Assembly: GCA_002697705.1 (NCBI GenBank)
Contig: NZXL01000003.1
Coordinates: forward strand, 1 to 16,410
Reading direction: 5' to 3'
Source: Methanobacteriota archaeon
GTDB lineage: Archaea; Thermoplasmatota; Poseidoniia; Poseidoniales; Poseidoniaceae
DNA: 16,410 bases
Positions 1-6,909 of this stretch are shown here, in pieces. The notes under the pieces were generated by a model. That model saw nothing but the letters and a program-made list of their open reading frames with translations, made no database searches and was not told the origin of the DNA. The first letter of the stretch is position 1, and each line of letters starts with the position of its first letter. The position numbers and the translations under genes were made by a program.

Positions 1-155
1 AGCATAGTAGTTTTTCCACATCCACTGGGTCCAAGTATCGCAATAATTTGATTTTCTTCAACAGTGAGATTAAGTCCACTAAAAATTTTCTTACCATCAA
101 AATCTTTATTCAAATTTATTATTGAAATCACTTCTTTTGCTTTACTTTTCGCCAT
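1..155 (-). CDS. thiQ: ABC transporter ATP-binding subunit, ThiQ-like (partial, N-terminus only)
   Basis: Only the first 51 codons lie in the window; the gene continues past the left edge. The protein begins MAKSKAKEVISIINLNKDF and reaches a clear Walker A motif, GPSGCGKTT, at residues 42-50, where ABC ATPases place it. It would hydrolyse ATP on the inner face of the membrane to drive import. Its ATG (155-153) shares one base with the TGA stop of the permease gene upstream, so the two are translationally coupled. The thiamine assignment comes from the neighbours (ThiB-like binding protein, fused permease, HTH-ThiN regulator); the visible part alone would equally fit an iron or sulfate importer ATPase. 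Signature, Walker B and substrate-specific regions are not visible. Confidence 0.85.
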   Translation of the reverse strand, partial: MAKSKAKEVISIINLNKDFDGKKIFSGLNLTVEENQIIAILGPSGCGKTTM

Positions 156-1915
156 CAAAAACCACTTCCCTCGCCACTTGGTCTAACCTTTTCAGCTAGT
201 AAGAATAGAACGAATGTAAGAATCATTAGTATTGTTGCACTTGCCATTGCCATAGGGTAGACTAGAGGATTGAATTTAGGTTGATTCATCAACTGATCGA
301 CAAGAATTGAAAGTGTATCCCATGAACCTGAGCGGACTAAAATCCAAGTAGCTCCAAACTCGCCTAGCGAGAATGCAATTGTCAATGAACCGGCTACTGC
401 AAGAGGTCCGAGTAGGAAACTCAATTTTGAATGAAGCCAAATTTTGAACGGTGATAACCCCAACATCTTCGCTTGTTCTTCAAATGAATCATCTAGGCTT
501 CTAATTGCTGGAAGCATTATCCTTACAACAAATGGTGTCGTTAGTAAAATATGAGGTAGAACCGGTATTAAGAACCAATTGAATAAAGAAGGACTCCACC
601 TAAGTATTCCTAGCAATATTCCCAAACCAATCATAACTGCTGAGATTGCCAGAGGTGCTAAACTTATGAAATCAACAATTTTTGCTAACTTATTGTTTCC
701 AGATTTCTCCAAGCGATTGATTGAAGAAGCCATTACCCATCCAATAGTAATCGAGAAAATGAGAGTTATAACAGCATAAATTAACGAATTACTCAGTGCT
801 TCTTGTAATCCTACAGTAGAGTTGTCGCCCTCAAAAACTGCTTTCCAGGCATCAAAAGTAAATTTATTGGAAATATTTCCATCATTTATTGTTCGAACTA
901 TAAATGAAGAAATGGTTACTAGAACTAATGGTAGTAAAGTGAAAATAAGGCCGAATAAAATAATCATTTTACCAACTAAAGTTGGCTTTCCACGAGTGCT
1001 CCTAGCACTAGATTCACTTACCATTGAATGTCTCAAAGAATGCTTTCTTTGTAATCGTGAAGTCAAACCTAATGCTGTGACTAATATTATTAATTGTACA
1101 AGACAAATGGCTAATACAATTTCACTAGTATCTACTCTGTAGTTGTATATCCCTGCCGTTCCACCTGAATCAGCCATTAGTGATTCAAGTGTCGAATTGT
1201 TTGGAGTTAACCATTTTACCAAAGCAAATGAGGTAAAAGAAAATACGAAACATAGCGCAGATGCACATGCTATTGCAGGTCCAATGAATGGTAACCAGAG
1301 ATTCTTCACACGTCCTAATCGTGTACTACCTGCAGGAAGTAAACGGATCTGTTCTTCCCACCTTGGATCCATTGTCGATAATGTCGGCTCTACCATGCGA
1401 ACAATAAGAGAGATGTTAAACCATGCATGAGCGACTATCAAAGCTATGAAATGACCAGAATTCTCAAACCCAGTCAATGAAGAAATATCGCCGATAAATC
1501 CACTCTCACTACGCAAGTCAATACCTAATTTTTGCAATGGTCCACCTTGGTCAATCAATGCTAAAAAACCCATAGCAGCAACTATTGCTGGCATCACAAA
1601 TGGTATCGATAAAAGTGAACGAATAATCGAGATATGTTTCCATTCATATCGGCCCAATTGCCATGCAAGAGGTAAACCAATTATCAAAGTTAAAACCACA
1701 GAGAAAATAGATTCTAATATTGTGAACCTTAATGCCTCTTTCAGTAAAGGTTGTTCGAAAAAAGTGATTATTGATTCTAGTGAACTAATGCCAGTCACGG
1801 ATTCTAATCTCATTATGGCGTATAGTAACGGCAAAACAATTGCTAAAGCAAAGGATAGTATAACAGTCCATTGTACTGAACTGTAAATGATATTTCTCTG
1901 TTTGCCGGTTAGCAT
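155..1915 (-). CDS. thiP: Thiamine ABC transporter permease, two fused permease domains (ThiP-like)
   Basis: This 586-residue polytopic membrane protein carries two binding-protein-dependent permease domains in tandem, as in ThiP and FbpB permeases (E. coli ThiP is about 536 residues). About twelve hydrophobic segments are visible. Each half has a cytoplasmic EAA-type loop that docks the ATPase: the first at about residues 187-214 (EEQIRLLP onward), the second at about 479-506 (EEQAKMLGLSP onward), followed by a typical SLGEFGA segment. The polar linker at about residues 288-312 separates the halves. The ATG at 1915 has a GAGG ribosome site seven bases upstream and lies 12 bases after the thiB stop. 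FbpB-type iron permeases share this architecture, so thiamine specificity rests on the binding protein and the regulator of the same operon. Confidence 0.9.
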   Translation of the reverse strand: MLTGKQRNIIYSSVQWTVILSFALAIVLPLLYAIMRLESVTGISSLESIITFFEQPLLKEALRFTILESIFSVVLTLIIGLPLAWQLGRYEWKHISIIRSLLSIPFVMPAIVAAMGFLALIDQGGPLQKLGIDLRSESGFIGDISSLTGFENSGHFIALIVAHAWFNISLIVRMVEPTLSTMDPRWEEQIRLLPAGSTRLGRVKNLWLPFIGPAIACASALCFVFSFTSFALVKWLTPNNSTLESLMADSGGTAGIYNYRVDTSEIVLAICLVQLIILVTALGLTSRLQRKHSLRHSMVSESSARSTRGKPTLVGKMIILFGLIFTLLPLVLVTISSFIVRTINDGNISNKFTFDAWKAVFEGDNSTVGLQEALSNSLIYAVITLIFSITIGWVMASSINRLEKSGNNKLAKIVDFISLAPLAISAVMIGLGILLGILRWSPSLFNWFLIPVLPHILLTTPFVVRIMLPAIRSLDDSFEEQAKMLGLSPFKIWLHSKLSFLLGPLAVAGSLTIAFSLGEFGATWILVRSGSWDTLSILVDQLMNQPKFNPLVYPMAMASATILMILTFVLFLLAEKVRPSGEGSGF

Positions 1916-1927
1916 GTAATATCCTCA

Positions 1928-3064
1928 TTACTGAGTAGAGGTTTTCCAATTCGATAGCCATATTTCCATGTTGAGTTCAATTCGAGACAATGGCATTTCA
2001 GCATTTTGAGTGGCTATATCAGAATGAAATCTAAATCCATCAGTTTCAGGAAGGCTAGAGTTCTTGAGCACAGAATACATTAGATTATTTTCTGGCATCA
2101 AAGTATTGATTTCATCAGATAGTAAGTATTCAATAAATAATTCAGCACCAGCAACATTTGCAGCACCATTTATTATTCCAGTATATTCTACTTGATGGTA
2201 TGATGATTTTGGTAGAAGAAGACTAGTTGAATGTGTCCAATTCGAACTATAAAATGCTTCAACTCCTGGAGAATGACAATAAGAAACAGTTAGATGTGAA
2301 TCTCCGATATGGCCAGTTGTAGATTCACCAAATCCTCCTGTGTAGTGTGTCTCATATGCTTCGCTCCAACCTGAGGTAAAGGTAGCTCCATTATCTGCCA
2401 TTTTTCCCCACCAGTCAAATGCGTCGGTTTGGTTATCTTCATCATTTTCAAAATAATCGATAGTTGCTAACATAAATGCTCTTCCAGGGGATGATGAAAG
2501 AGGGGATGGAAAAACAGTCTTTCCATTCCATTGTGTCTCAGTCAAGTTCCATAGAGATGTTGGCACAGATACATTTTCTCCGTCGACAAAGTTTTCATCA
2601 TAGTTCAAGCAAACATCTCCCTGGTCAAATGGGATTGCAAGTTTACCTTGATAAGGTTCCAAAGCAGAAGAGGAAATATTTTGATATTGTGGATTTTGAG
2701 TGAATAGTGTTTCACGTAGCAAGCAGTTATCAACAGCAGTTTGTAAGTATGAGTTGTCTAAACCAATCATTAAATCTGCTTGTTGGGCTTCTTTGGTTAA
2801 CATCATTTGATCTAATATTCCACCGGAATCCGTTTCTTTGATAAATTCGACTTCGATTCCAGTAGATGATTCAAATCCTTCAATCATCGTGTCACTAAGA
2901 GCCAATACATCATATGTTAGAATTCTTAATTTTCCATCACCATCATGCCCAGCCGGTAATGTCACACATTCTTGTATCTCATTTTCTAAAACCTCATCTT
3001 CTAGGCAACCAGATAAAGATGAAGAAATCAAAATTAAAATCATGGCAAATAATTTAAAATTCAT
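1928..3064 (-). CDS. thiB: Thiamine-binding lipoprotein of ABC transporter (ThiB/TbpA-like)
   Basis: Extracellular substrate-binding protein that delivers thiamine to the permease. A short hydrophobic leader ends in the lipobox LSGC, predicting a lipidated Cys20 that tethers the protein to the outer face of the membrane. Several segments match the E. coli thiamine-binding protein as I recall it: RILTYD near the mature N-terminus, ADLMIGLDN at residues 96-104, GWSEAY at 232-237, SYCHSP at 261-266, and a C-terminal NLMYSV...LP segment. These make thiamine (or thiamine phosphate) far likelier than iron. The reading frame is open to a TTG at 3070 that overlaps the thiR stop, but a GGAG site sits eight bases before the ATG at 3064 and only two before the TTG, so I chose the ATG (378 residues). 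The acidic mature N-terminus is probably a flexible linker. Confidence 0.9.
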   Translation of the reverse strand: MNFKLFAMILILISSSLSGCLEDEVLENEIQECVTLPAGHDGDGKLRILTYDVLALSDTMIEGFESSTGIEVEFIKETDSGGILDQMMLTKEAQQADLMIGLDNSYLQTAVDNCLLRETLFTQNPQYQNISSSALEPYQGKLAIPFDQGDVCLNYDENFVDGENVSVPTSLWNLTETQWNGKTVFPSPLSSSPGRAFMLATIDYFENDEDNQTDAFDWWGKMADNGATFTSGWSEAYETHYTGGFGESTTGHIGDSHLTVSYCHSPGVEAFYSSNWTHSTSLLLPKSSYHQVEYTGIINGAANVAGAELFIEYLLSDEINTLMPENNLMYSVLKNSSLPETDGFRFHSDIATQNAEMPLSRIELNMEIWLSNWKTSTQ

Positions 3065-3066
3065 AT

Positions 3067-3924
3067 TCAAATCTCCAAAGAAGCAACAATTTGGTGGGTT
3101 CTATCTATCAATTCTAATGGGTTATGAGCAAGGATGTACATACTTGGCTCCCATCCAAAATCTCCAGTATCCAAAATAACATCCAATTTATTGTGAGAGC
3201 CCGAGATTTTACCTTTACTTGAAAGTGCAAATGAATATCCTAACTGATCGCACATTTGCTTAATCTCCTTTTGTTCAAGTTTCTTATCTCCATTCATTGG
3301 ATTAATATTGATTATTGAAGTCTTGGCCTCATTCATAATGTGTGCCTGTAATAGCAAACTTGCAAGGTGGCTGGAAACACCAAAACTTGGAGTTTCATGA
3401 TGCCGCAATTTATCATCAACAATAGAAATCTTACCTGGGAATGCTGCAACTTGGGAAACGTCTCTAGCGCCCTTATTACATGATGCAATATTCATTCCAA
3501 CCGCAGGCATTACATGTTTGATTCTCTTAGAATCGAGTCTACCAATGGCCCACTCCAGTCTTCTAAGCAATGCTCTTTGTTCTTGCCCTCGATCTAGATC
3601 TAATCCTGTCAAGGTCTTGTCAAATCGAATTGTATGGTTGCCCTTGAATTGGAATTCTACCACCAGTCTTTGTCTTACAATTTCGCCCTTAGGTCCAATG
3701 GAGTTCAATGCTTGAGATAGTTCGCTCGACCATGCATCCACAATTGCTTCATCCCCTGAAGACGCTAACGGAATAGTAGGTTTTTGAATATGGCGTGATA
3801 TTGTACTTTGGGTTGAGCCAAGAATGTCAGCAATTTCAGCCTGAGACCAACCCTTGCTCCGTAAATCCTTTGCAACATCTTGGTGTAATCTATCGAGCCA
3901 TTTACTTCCCACATCTCCTAGCAT
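3067..3924 (-). CDS. thiR: HTH-ThiN transcriptional regulator of thiamine genes (ThiR-like)
   Basis: One-component DNA-binding regulator of 285 residues. Residues about 20-46 form a helix-turn-helix (WSQAEIADILGSTQSTISRHI). The C-terminal half, about residues 120-285, resembles the ThiN domain, with the segment MPAVGMNIA...DVSQVAAFPGKIS at about 139-167. Free-standing or ThiD-fused ThiN is a thiamine-phosphate synthase; in HTH fusions such as the haloarchaeal ThiR it is thought to act as the ligand sensor. I cannot judge from sequence whether catalysis is retained here. The gene is first in the thiR-thiB-thiP-thiQ operon, and its stop touches the thiB start region, so autoregulation in response to thiamine supply is likely. 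The ATG at 3924 has no good upstream ribosome site. A GTG at codon 5 has GGAG two bases upstream and is an unlikely alternative. Confidence 0.85.
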   Translation of the reverse strand: MLGDVGSKWLDRLHQDVAKDLRSKGWSQAEIADILGSTQSTISRHIQKPTIPLASSGDEAIVDAWSSELSQALNSIGPKGEIVRQRLVVEFQFKGNHTIRFDKTLTGLDLDRGQEQRALLRRLEWAIGRLDSKRIKHVMPAVGMNIASCNKGARDVSQVAAFPGKISIVDDKLRHHETPSFGVSSHLASLLLQAHIMNEAKTSIININPMNGDKKLEQKEIKQMCDQLGYSFALSSKGKISGSHNKLDVILDTGDFGWEPSMYILAHNPLELIDRTHQIVASLEI

Positions 3925-3933
3925 ATTACGTGT

Positions 3934-3948
3934 TAGTAGGTATTACTA
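3934..3948. promoter_or_regulatory. Candidate ThiR operator, TAGTA-N5-TACTA inverted repeat
   Basis: A perfect 5-base inverted repeat with a 5-base spacer lies 10-24 bases before the thiR start codon. A further TACTAA half-site at 3957-3962 pairs with TTAGTA at 3933-3938. Its place between the candidate TATA element and the start codon suits a repressor site for autoregulation. The assignment is inference from position and symmetry. Confidence 0.35.
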
Positions 3949-3964
3949 TTCAATGTTACTAATC

Positions 3965-3972
3965 ATTTATGC
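3965..3972 (-). promoter_or_regulatory. Candidate TATA element for the thiR operon
   Basis: On the minus strand this reads GCATAAAT, about 45 bases before the thiR ATG. Archaeal transcription starts about 25 bases downstream of the TATA centre, which would put the start near 3943, inside the candidate operator, and leave a leader of about 19 bases. Weak match; other AT-rich boxes nearby are possible. Confidence 0.25.
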
Positions 3973-4181
3973 AAATTGAATGACGTTTTAGAGTTAAAAT
4001 CTAATATTCAGAATTATTTATTGACATTTTTCATCAGTATTGAAGTTCTTTTTGAACGATAAAATGAAATTGCATAATTTATCTTAAAAAAAGCCCTATT
4101 ATTCTAATTATTGACTCTTAGTGGCGCTAATGCATTTCGGGTAATAATTAATTCAAATTAAATTATCATCATTTTAATGCA

Positions 4182-4205
4182 ATGCTATTACTATTAAGTT
4201 AGCAT
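4182..4205. repeat. Inverted repeat ATGCTA-N12-TAGCAT upstream of decarboxylase gene
   Basis: Perfect 6-base arms at 4182-4187 and 4200-4205, with a 12-base AT-rich spacer, about 50-75 bases before the decarboxylase start codon. The spacer includes most of TATTACTATT, which also occurs beside thiR. It could be a regulator site; no function is shown. Confidence 0.3.
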
Positions 4206-4220
4206 ATTACAGCATAATAC
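4201..4220 (+). repeat. Tandem near-repeat, two 10-base copies before the decarboxylase gene
   Basis: AGCATATTAC is followed at once by AGCATAATAC, nine of ten bases identical. One helical turn separates the copies, so a protein could bind both on the same face. CATAATAC in the second copy could also serve as a TATA element for transcription starting near 4241, about 17 bases before the ATG. Confidence 0.4.
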
Positions 4221-4257
4221 TAAGACTTGAATGGATTAGCAGGCTTGAGGAGAGGTT

Positions 4258-5679
4258 ATGGTTCTTGAGGAGTTCATCGATAACCTGGCAGATAGAATTG
4301 TCAATTATGCCAATTCAAGTGATGTCAAATCCAAAAAAACGCTTGACTTCATGACTCCAGAGTCACGTTCGAAGACAACGGATCTGAAATTACCGCTTGA
4401 GGGATTAGGCCCACAATCAGTAATGGACGACATCGATGAGTTTCTAAAACAATGCGTGAAGACAAATCGTGGTGAATTCATGAACCCACTTTGGGGTGGT
4501 CTAAACATTACAGCTTTTGCCGGCGAGGTAATATCTGCATTGACTAATCAGTCGATGTATACATATGAACTTGCACCACTTGCCACATTAATTGAACAGA
4601 CTATAATCAAGCGGATGTCTGAACTTATTGGTTTTGCAGAAGGATTTGGTACTATGACCACCGGTGGTTCTAATGGAAACATGCTCGGCATGTTATGTGC
4701 TAGACAGTCTATCTTGCCGCAATCATCAAAAATCGGTTTTGATGGCAGTAAATATGTTGCATTTGTTTCCAGTGAATCTCATTACTCGGTTTTGATGTCT
4801 GCTAATGTTGTAGGTATTGGCCATCAAAATGTAATCAAAGTTGCTTGTGATGAAAAAGGAAGAATGAAATCTTCTTCACTAAAGGAAGAAATCGCTCGAA
4901 GTCGTGCTAATGGTTTCGTTCCCTTTTGCATCATTGCAACCTCTGGTACTACAGTTCGAGGTGCTTTTGATCCAGTTGATGAGATTGCTGAAATTGCACA
5001 TAGTGAATCGATTTGGCTACATGTTGATGCTGCATGGGGTGGAAGTTGTCTGTTTTCCTCAAAGAAGAGACAATTAATGAAAGGAGTTGAATTAGCAGAT
5101 AGTATTTGTTGGGATGCCCATAAAATGATGGGCATGCCACTGATTTGTAGTGCATTCATAGTTAAGAATCCAAAGATTTTGAGCAGTGTTTGTTCTCACG
5201 GAGATGTAGCTCACTATTTGTTTCATGATGAAACTAAAGATATTGATTTAGGACGTTTTTCCTTACAATGCGGTAGGAGAAATGATTCACTTAAATTATG
5301 GCTTGCTTGGAGAGAGATTGGAGATTCAGGATGGGCTAAAATGGTCGAAAGATATTGCGGCTTGGCAGATTATCTAGAAGAAAGAATCATTGCAGAACCA
5401 AATTTAGAGATGTGTTCACATAGGGAATGGACTAATGTCTGCTTTAGATATAATGATAATTCACGAACCGATGACTTGAATATGTTAAACATGGAGATAA
5501 GAAATAGATTGCTAAAAGAGGGTGAAATAATAGTCAGTCGTTCCAATGTGGATGACAAAATAGTCCTCAGGCCAGTTATTTCTAATCCCGCCGTGGATAA
5601 GGAAATTATCGAGTCATTGATTGAAAAAGTCAAATATCACGCCTTGGAAATAATCTCAGGTATACCATCATACAACTGA
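4258..5679 (+). CDS. Group II PLP-dependent amino acid decarboxylase (glutamate/cysteine sulfinate/aspartate type)
   Basis: A 473-residue fold-type I PLP enzyme that removes the alpha-carboxyl group of an amino acid. Visible landmarks are TTGGSNGN (phosphate-binding region), SSESHYS with the cofactor-stacking His175, HVDAAWGG with Asp257 that pairs with the pyridine nitrogen, and WDAHKMM with the Schiff-base Lys289. The segment QCGRRNDSLKLWLAW closely follows the QCGR...D..K.WL.W pattern of animal glutamate and cysteine sulfinate decarboxylases. Likely products are therefore GABA, beta-alanine (for coenzyme A) or hypotaurine; sequence alone does not settle which. The ATG has GGAG five bases upstream. 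The gene stands alone: divergent from thiR, with a hairpin and T8 tract directly after its stop. Archaeal MfnA-type decarboxylases are an alternative label, but they are usually shorter. Confidence 0.88.
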   Translation: MVLEEFIDNLADRIVNYANSSDVKSKKTLDFMTPESRSKTTDLKLPLEGLGPQSVMDDIDEFLKQCVKTNRGEFMNPLWGGLNITAFAGEVISALTNQSMYTYELAPLATLIEQTIIKRMSELIGFAEGFGTMTTGGSNGNMLGMLCARQSILPQSSKIGFDGSKYVAFVSSESHYSVLMSANVVGIGHQNVIKVACDEKGRMKSSSLKEEIARSRANGFVPFCIIATSGTTVRGAFDPVDEIAEIAHSESIWLHVDAAWGGSCLFSSKKRQLMKGVELADSICWDAHKMMGMPLICSAFIVKNPKILSSVCSHGDVAHYLFHDETKDIDLGRFSLQCGRRNDSLKLWLAWREIGDSGWAKMVERYCGLADYLEERIIAEPNLEMCSHREWTNVCFRYNDNSRTDDLNMLNMEIRNRLLKEGEIIVSRSNVDDKIVLRPVISNPAVDKEIIESLIEKVKYHALEIISGIPSYN

Positions 5680-5698
5680 ATTAGAAATTCTTTTTTTT
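5678..5698 (+). terminator. Hairpin plus T8 terminator after the decarboxylase gene
   Basis: GAATT-AGA-AATTC forms a 5-base stem with a 3-base loop that overlaps the stop codon, followed at once by eight T residues (5691-5698). Archaeal RNA polymerase terminates at such T tracts even without a strong stem. The next gene starts within 40 bases, so some read-through or an upstream internal promoter is needed to transcribe it. Confidence 0.6.
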
Positions 5699-5734
5699 AC
5701 TTGAGTTTAAGGAGTGTCTAGTTTTCCAATAACC

Positions 5735-6847
5735 ATGGGCGGGAATGAGCCGGTTCGAACCTCACTATACGATGAGCATGTTTCATTGGGTGGAAATATT
5801 GTGGACTTCCATGGTTTTGAACTTCCTATTTGGTATAGTAATATCAAAGAAGAGCATCTTTCTACTCGAAGTGGTGCTGGATTATTTGACGTATCTCACA
5901 TGGGTGTTTTCAAATTCTCAGGCCCTAATATCAAACAATGGTTAGAGAGTATTGCAACTCAAAAGGTGACATCGATCACACCGTCTCGTTGTGCATACAC
6001 CCATTTTCTAGACGATGATGGTTTCATTATTGATGATATGATATTTGCAGTAGTGTCAGATAGTGAGATACTAGGCGTGCCTAATGCTTCGATGATTGGA
6101 GTTATGTGGGACTGGTTTAATTCTAAACTACCTAGCGACGATTCGGTCAAATTAGAAAACTTATCTGATGATTTTTCGATTGTAGCACTTCAGGGTCCCG
6201 ACTCAAAAAACATCTTAGTTGAGGCTTTAGGTGATGACAACCATGTTGGAAGATTCCGCTGGCAAAATTTAACAGAAAACCAACATAATGTAACTGGATG
6301 GATCCAAGGGACTGGATATACAGGCGAATCCGGTTATGAAATTTTTATTCCTAATAGCGAGGCACCAGTTCTTTGGCGAAAACTGATACAATCAGGTGCC
6401 ACACCTGTGGGGCTTGGAGCAAGAGATACTCTCCGTCTAGAAAAAGGATACCTGCTATCAGGTGTAGATTTTATTTGGCCACAACTTGATTCTAGTGATC
6501 CGTTCTTAGCTCGTGATACATGGGAAACAAATGTTCCATTTGGTCTTGATTTAGAACACGATTTCGTGGGGAAAGACCGTGTAATTAGCCATCATGAAGA
6601 TGATGCTAGATGGTGGGGTATTCGCTACTTAGAGAAGGGCCCTTTACCTAGGCCAGGTAAAGAAGTTCATGATTTACAGGGCAGTAGTATAGGTAAACTT
6701 AGTTCAGGTGCACCTGCGCCAAGTTTGGAGAATACTGGAATCGGCATTGGATATATTAGCGGGGTAAAAGAAGGCGACGAAGTACTTGTAGTTGCCAGTC
6801 CTAGAAAGTCAGTTCGAGCGGTTATTGTACGTCCACCATTTATTTGA
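5735..6847 (+). CDS. gcvT: Glycine cleavage system T protein, aminomethyltransferase
   Basis: Transfers the methylene group from the aminomethyl-lipoyl H protein to tetrahydrofolate, releasing ammonia. Family landmarks run in order: SLYDEH and VDFHGFELP near the N-terminus, GLFDVSHMG, GFIIDDMIF with the catalytic aspartate (one of D100/D101 from this start), ALQGPDS, GTGYTGESGYEIF and GLGARDTLRLEKG. After that point it departs from typical GcvT: a segment ending in a Trp/Asp-rich stretch (GVDFIWPQLDSSDPF) replaces the usual short G.E.D...P motif, while DFVGKD is kept. The frame is open to a GTG at 5714, but AAGGAG overlaps that codon and cannot serve it. The ATG at 5735 better matches family N-termini, although AAGGAG is then 20 bases away. 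First gene of the gcv/purine cluster. Confidence 0.9.
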   Translation: MGGNEPVRTSLYDEHVSLGGNIVDFHGFELPIWYSNIKEEHLSTRSGAGLFDVSHMGVFKFSGPNIKQWLESIATQKVTSITPSRCAYTHFLDDDGFIIDDMIFAVVSDSEILGVPNASMIGVMWDWFNSKLPSDDSVKLENLSDDFSIVALQGPDSKNILVEALGDDNHVGRFRWQNLTENQHNVTGWIQGTGYTGESGYEIFIPNSEAPVLWRKLIQSGATPVGLGARDTLRLEKGYLLSGVDFIWPQLDSSDPFLARDTWETNVPFGLDLEHDFVGKDRVISHHEDDARWWGIRYLEKGPLPRPGKEVHDLQGSSIGKLSSGAPAPSLENTGIGIGYISGVKEGDEVLVVASPRKSVRAVIVRPPFI

Positions 6848-6864
6848 GATTAAGAGGGAATATT

Positions 6865-6909
6865 ATGGTCGTTACGCGCATGGATGAAATTGTCCAAGGA
6901 GGTTATTAG
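6865..6909 (+). CDS. Possible 14-codon leader ORF in frame with gcvPA
   Basis: ATG at 6865 with an AGAGGG ribosome site six bases upstream opens a frame for MVVTRMDEIVQGGY, ended by TAG at 6907-6909. The stop abuts the ATG of gcvPA, and both frames are the same. The Gly-Gly pair is just the translation of the AGGAGGT ribosome site of gcvPA, which lies inside the mini-ORF, so it says nothing about glycine sensing. A ribosome translating it would finish exactly at the gcvPA start and could re-initiate. It could also be chance. Confidence 0.35.
   Translation: MVVTRMDEIVQGGY
6897..6903 (+). promoter_or_regulatory. Strong ribosome binding site of gcvPA
   Basis: AGGAGGT lies six bases before the ATG at 6910. 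It is the most complete anti-Shine-Dalgarno complement I saw in the window, and it lies within the preceding mini-ORF, so translation of the mini-ORF would cover or clear it. Confidence 0.75.

Larger units (their letters stand above)
3925..4257. other. Divergent intergenic region between thiR and the decarboxylase gene
   Basis: This 333-base, very AT-rich stretch separates two divergently transcribed genes and must hold both promoters. I see no convincing ORF, tRNA or TPP riboswitch core (no CTGAGA-type thi-box next to either gene). It does contain a short inverted repeat near thiR, a GATAAA...TTTATC inverted repeat at 4058-4083, an A-run at 4086-4092, and an inverted repeat plus a tandem near-repeat near the decarboxylase start. 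The words TATTACTATT (3941 and 4186) and AGCATATTAC (3920 and 4201) occur near both genes. In DNA this AT-rich some of these matches may be chance. Confidence 0.7.

Noticed and set aside
822..1430. Two plus-strand frames of 95-106 codons
   Set aside because: They are antisense to the thiP permease, whose twelve-helix pattern and two EAA loops are unmistakable; their translations resemble nothing.
155..3064. Ferric iron (Fbp-type) transporter
   Set aside because: The permease architecture fits, but the binding protein has ThiB-type segments (GLDN, GWSEAY, SYCHSP) and the operon starts with a ThiN-domain regulator.
4058..4083. GATAAA...TTTATC inverted repeat in the divergent intergenic region
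   Set aside because: Six-base AT-rich arms with a long spacer are expected by chance in such sequence, and the site is far from both starts.
3925..4257. TPP riboswitch controlling the thiamine operon
   Set aside because: No CTGAGA-type core or paired arms seen next to thiR; protein-based control by the HTH-ThiN regulator explains the context better.
5735..6847. DMSP demethylase (DmdA) instead of GcvT
   Set aside because: DmdA is a GcvT relative common in marine microbes, but the direct linkage to gcvPA-gcvPB and the intact aminomethyltransferase motifs favour GcvT.
6907..6909. Amber codon read as pyrrolysine to extend gcvPA
   Set aside because: TAG ends gcvPB and the membrane protein gene normally, gcvPA family N-termini begin at the downstream ATG, and that ATG has a strong ribosome site of its own.
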